DNA of 5,168 bases, taken from positions 1 through 5,168 of the forward strand of contig JBBTQE010000031.1 of the NCBI GenBank assembly GCA_038065775.1, written 5' to 3'. Origin of the DNA: JBBTQE01 sp038065775. GTDB lineage: Bacteria; Patescibacteriota; Patescibacteriia; Magasanikbacterales; GWA2-37-8. The notes beneath the pieces are model-generated. The model was not told the origin of the DNA. It saw nothing but the letters and a program-made list of their open reading frames with translations, and ran no database searches. A program made the position numbers and the translations under genes. Positions 4,829 to 5,168 of this stretch are shown piece by piece; positions within the stretch are counted from its first letter, which is position 1; every line of letters begins with the position of its first letter.

Positions 4829-4900
4829 GTCCTCATAGTTTAACGGATAGAACACTGGCCTCCGAAGCCGGAAATCGAGGTTCAATTCCTCGTGGGGACA
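4829..4900 (+). tRNA. tRNA-Arg (anticodon CCG)
   Basis: This is a complete 72-nt cloverleaf. The acceptor GTCCTCA/TGGGGAC (one T-G pair) carries discriminator A. The D stem is GTTT/GAAC, the anticodon stem CTGGC/GCCGG is perfect, and the loop CTCCGAA gives CCG (reads CGG). The T arm is CGAGG/CCTCG around TTCAATT. CCA is not encoded. It starts 6 bases after the FemAB-like stop codon with no promoter or terminator between, so it is probably cut from the same transcript. Its D arm closely resembles that of the tRNA-Arg(TCG) at 53-124. Confidence 0.95.
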
Positions 4901-4931
4901 CTAAACCGCGTTATCAATTTTAAAATTCGCT

Positions 4932-5168
4932 ATGAAATTGTTTGTTAAAAAATGGAAGTGGTTAATTGTGGTCGCGGTTTTAGCCGCGGCACTCATCGGC
5001 GGCTGGCTGATTTTTAGGTGGTTAACTTATACTTGCTGTTCGGAGCCGACAAATAAGACGCCTGCAAATGCGGAAGTGGCATGTGAAGAAAAAGGAGGAT
5101 CATTTATTGAGGAATTGGAAGTATGCAAATTCCCGGCATCTGATGCTGGGAAAATATGTAATAATTCG
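4932..5168 (+). CDS. Membrane-anchored, Cys-containing exported protein, 3' end outside the window
   Basis: An open frame begins at ATG 4932 and runs through all 79 codons to the window end with no stop. The N-terminus is basic (MKLFVKKWKW) followed by a hydrophobic segment at about 11-29 (LIVVAVLAAALIGGWLIF), so this is a signal anchor with the rest outside the membrane. Five Cys are visible (C35, C36, C51, C65, C76). The pattern CEEKGGSFIEELEVC and the following SDAGKIC resemble small Cys-rich extracellular proteins of Parcubacteria-type genomes, where SDAGK-x-C introduces more cysteines; this comparison is from memory. No Shine-Dalgarno precedes the ATG, and only 31 bases separate it from the tRNA-Arg, so it may share that transcript. 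The function is unknown. Confidence 0.75.
   Translation, partial: MKLFVKKWKWLIVVAVLAAALIGGWLIFRWLTYTCCSEPTNKTPANAEVACEEKGGSFIEELEVCKFPASDAGKICNNS

Noticed and set aside
4916..4927. Perfect 12-bp palindrome AATTTTAAAATT before the last gene
   Set aside because: It is made only of A and T in AT-rich spacer DNA, has no loop or GC stem, and could arise by chance; it is too weak to call an operator or terminator.

Overview
The window looks like a piece of a Patescibacteria (CPR, probably Parcubacteria-like) chromosome. The evidence is indirect. Protein-coding DNA is moderately AT-rich, and the genes are compact with one-base to few-base gaps. The bL32 protein and the FemAB-like ligase have the sequence style of that group. 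The last gene begins a Cys-rich, membrane-anchored protein with an SDAGK-type motif often seen there. TGA is used as a stop and Trp is TGG, so the code is standard (code 11), not the Gracilibacteria type. Without database searches the lineage is an inference.

Layout. Positions 1-52 hold nothing I can assign. Positions 53-1849 are a leftward block in transcription order rpmF (bL32), nusB, rnc (RNase III), tRNA-Lys(CTT), a GC-rich 152-bp repeat-bounded insert, and tRNA-Arg(TCG). A near-consensus sigma70-type promoter (TTGCCA-17-TATAAT) at 1936-1908 drives it. The genes are 7, 1 and 12 bases apart with no convincing terminator between them, so one transcript probably encodes a ribosomal protein, a transcription antitermination/rRNA-synthesis factor, a dsRNA-processing nuclease and tRNAs: a translation and stable-RNA operon.

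From 1989 onward everything is rightward. First comes a self-contained cassette: promoter, perfect Shine-Dalgarno, a 122-residue unknown protein and a hairpin terminator. Its GC content is far above its neighbours'. Then a 379-residue, very charged, helical unknown protein sits between its own promoter and a clear terminator. Next is a 363-residue FemAB/FemX-like peptidoglycan bridge aminoacyltransferase with its own promoter placed so close that the mRNA may be leaderless. Six bases after it lies tRNA-Arg(CCG), and then the start of a membrane-anchored, Cys-containing exported protein that runs off the window.

The most interesting structures are two apparent small-element insertions. One is a ~110-bp imperfect palindrome (GTCATTC...GGATGAC ends) that lies inside the FemAB-like reading frame and adds about 36 residues without breaking it, much like Rickettsia palindromic elements. 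The other is a 152-bp GC-rich segment at the 3' end of tRNA-Lys, bounded by a 19-bp duplication of the tRNA 3' end, which is the geometry of integration into a tRNA gene. I found no defence system, CRISPR array, transposase or integrase in the window.
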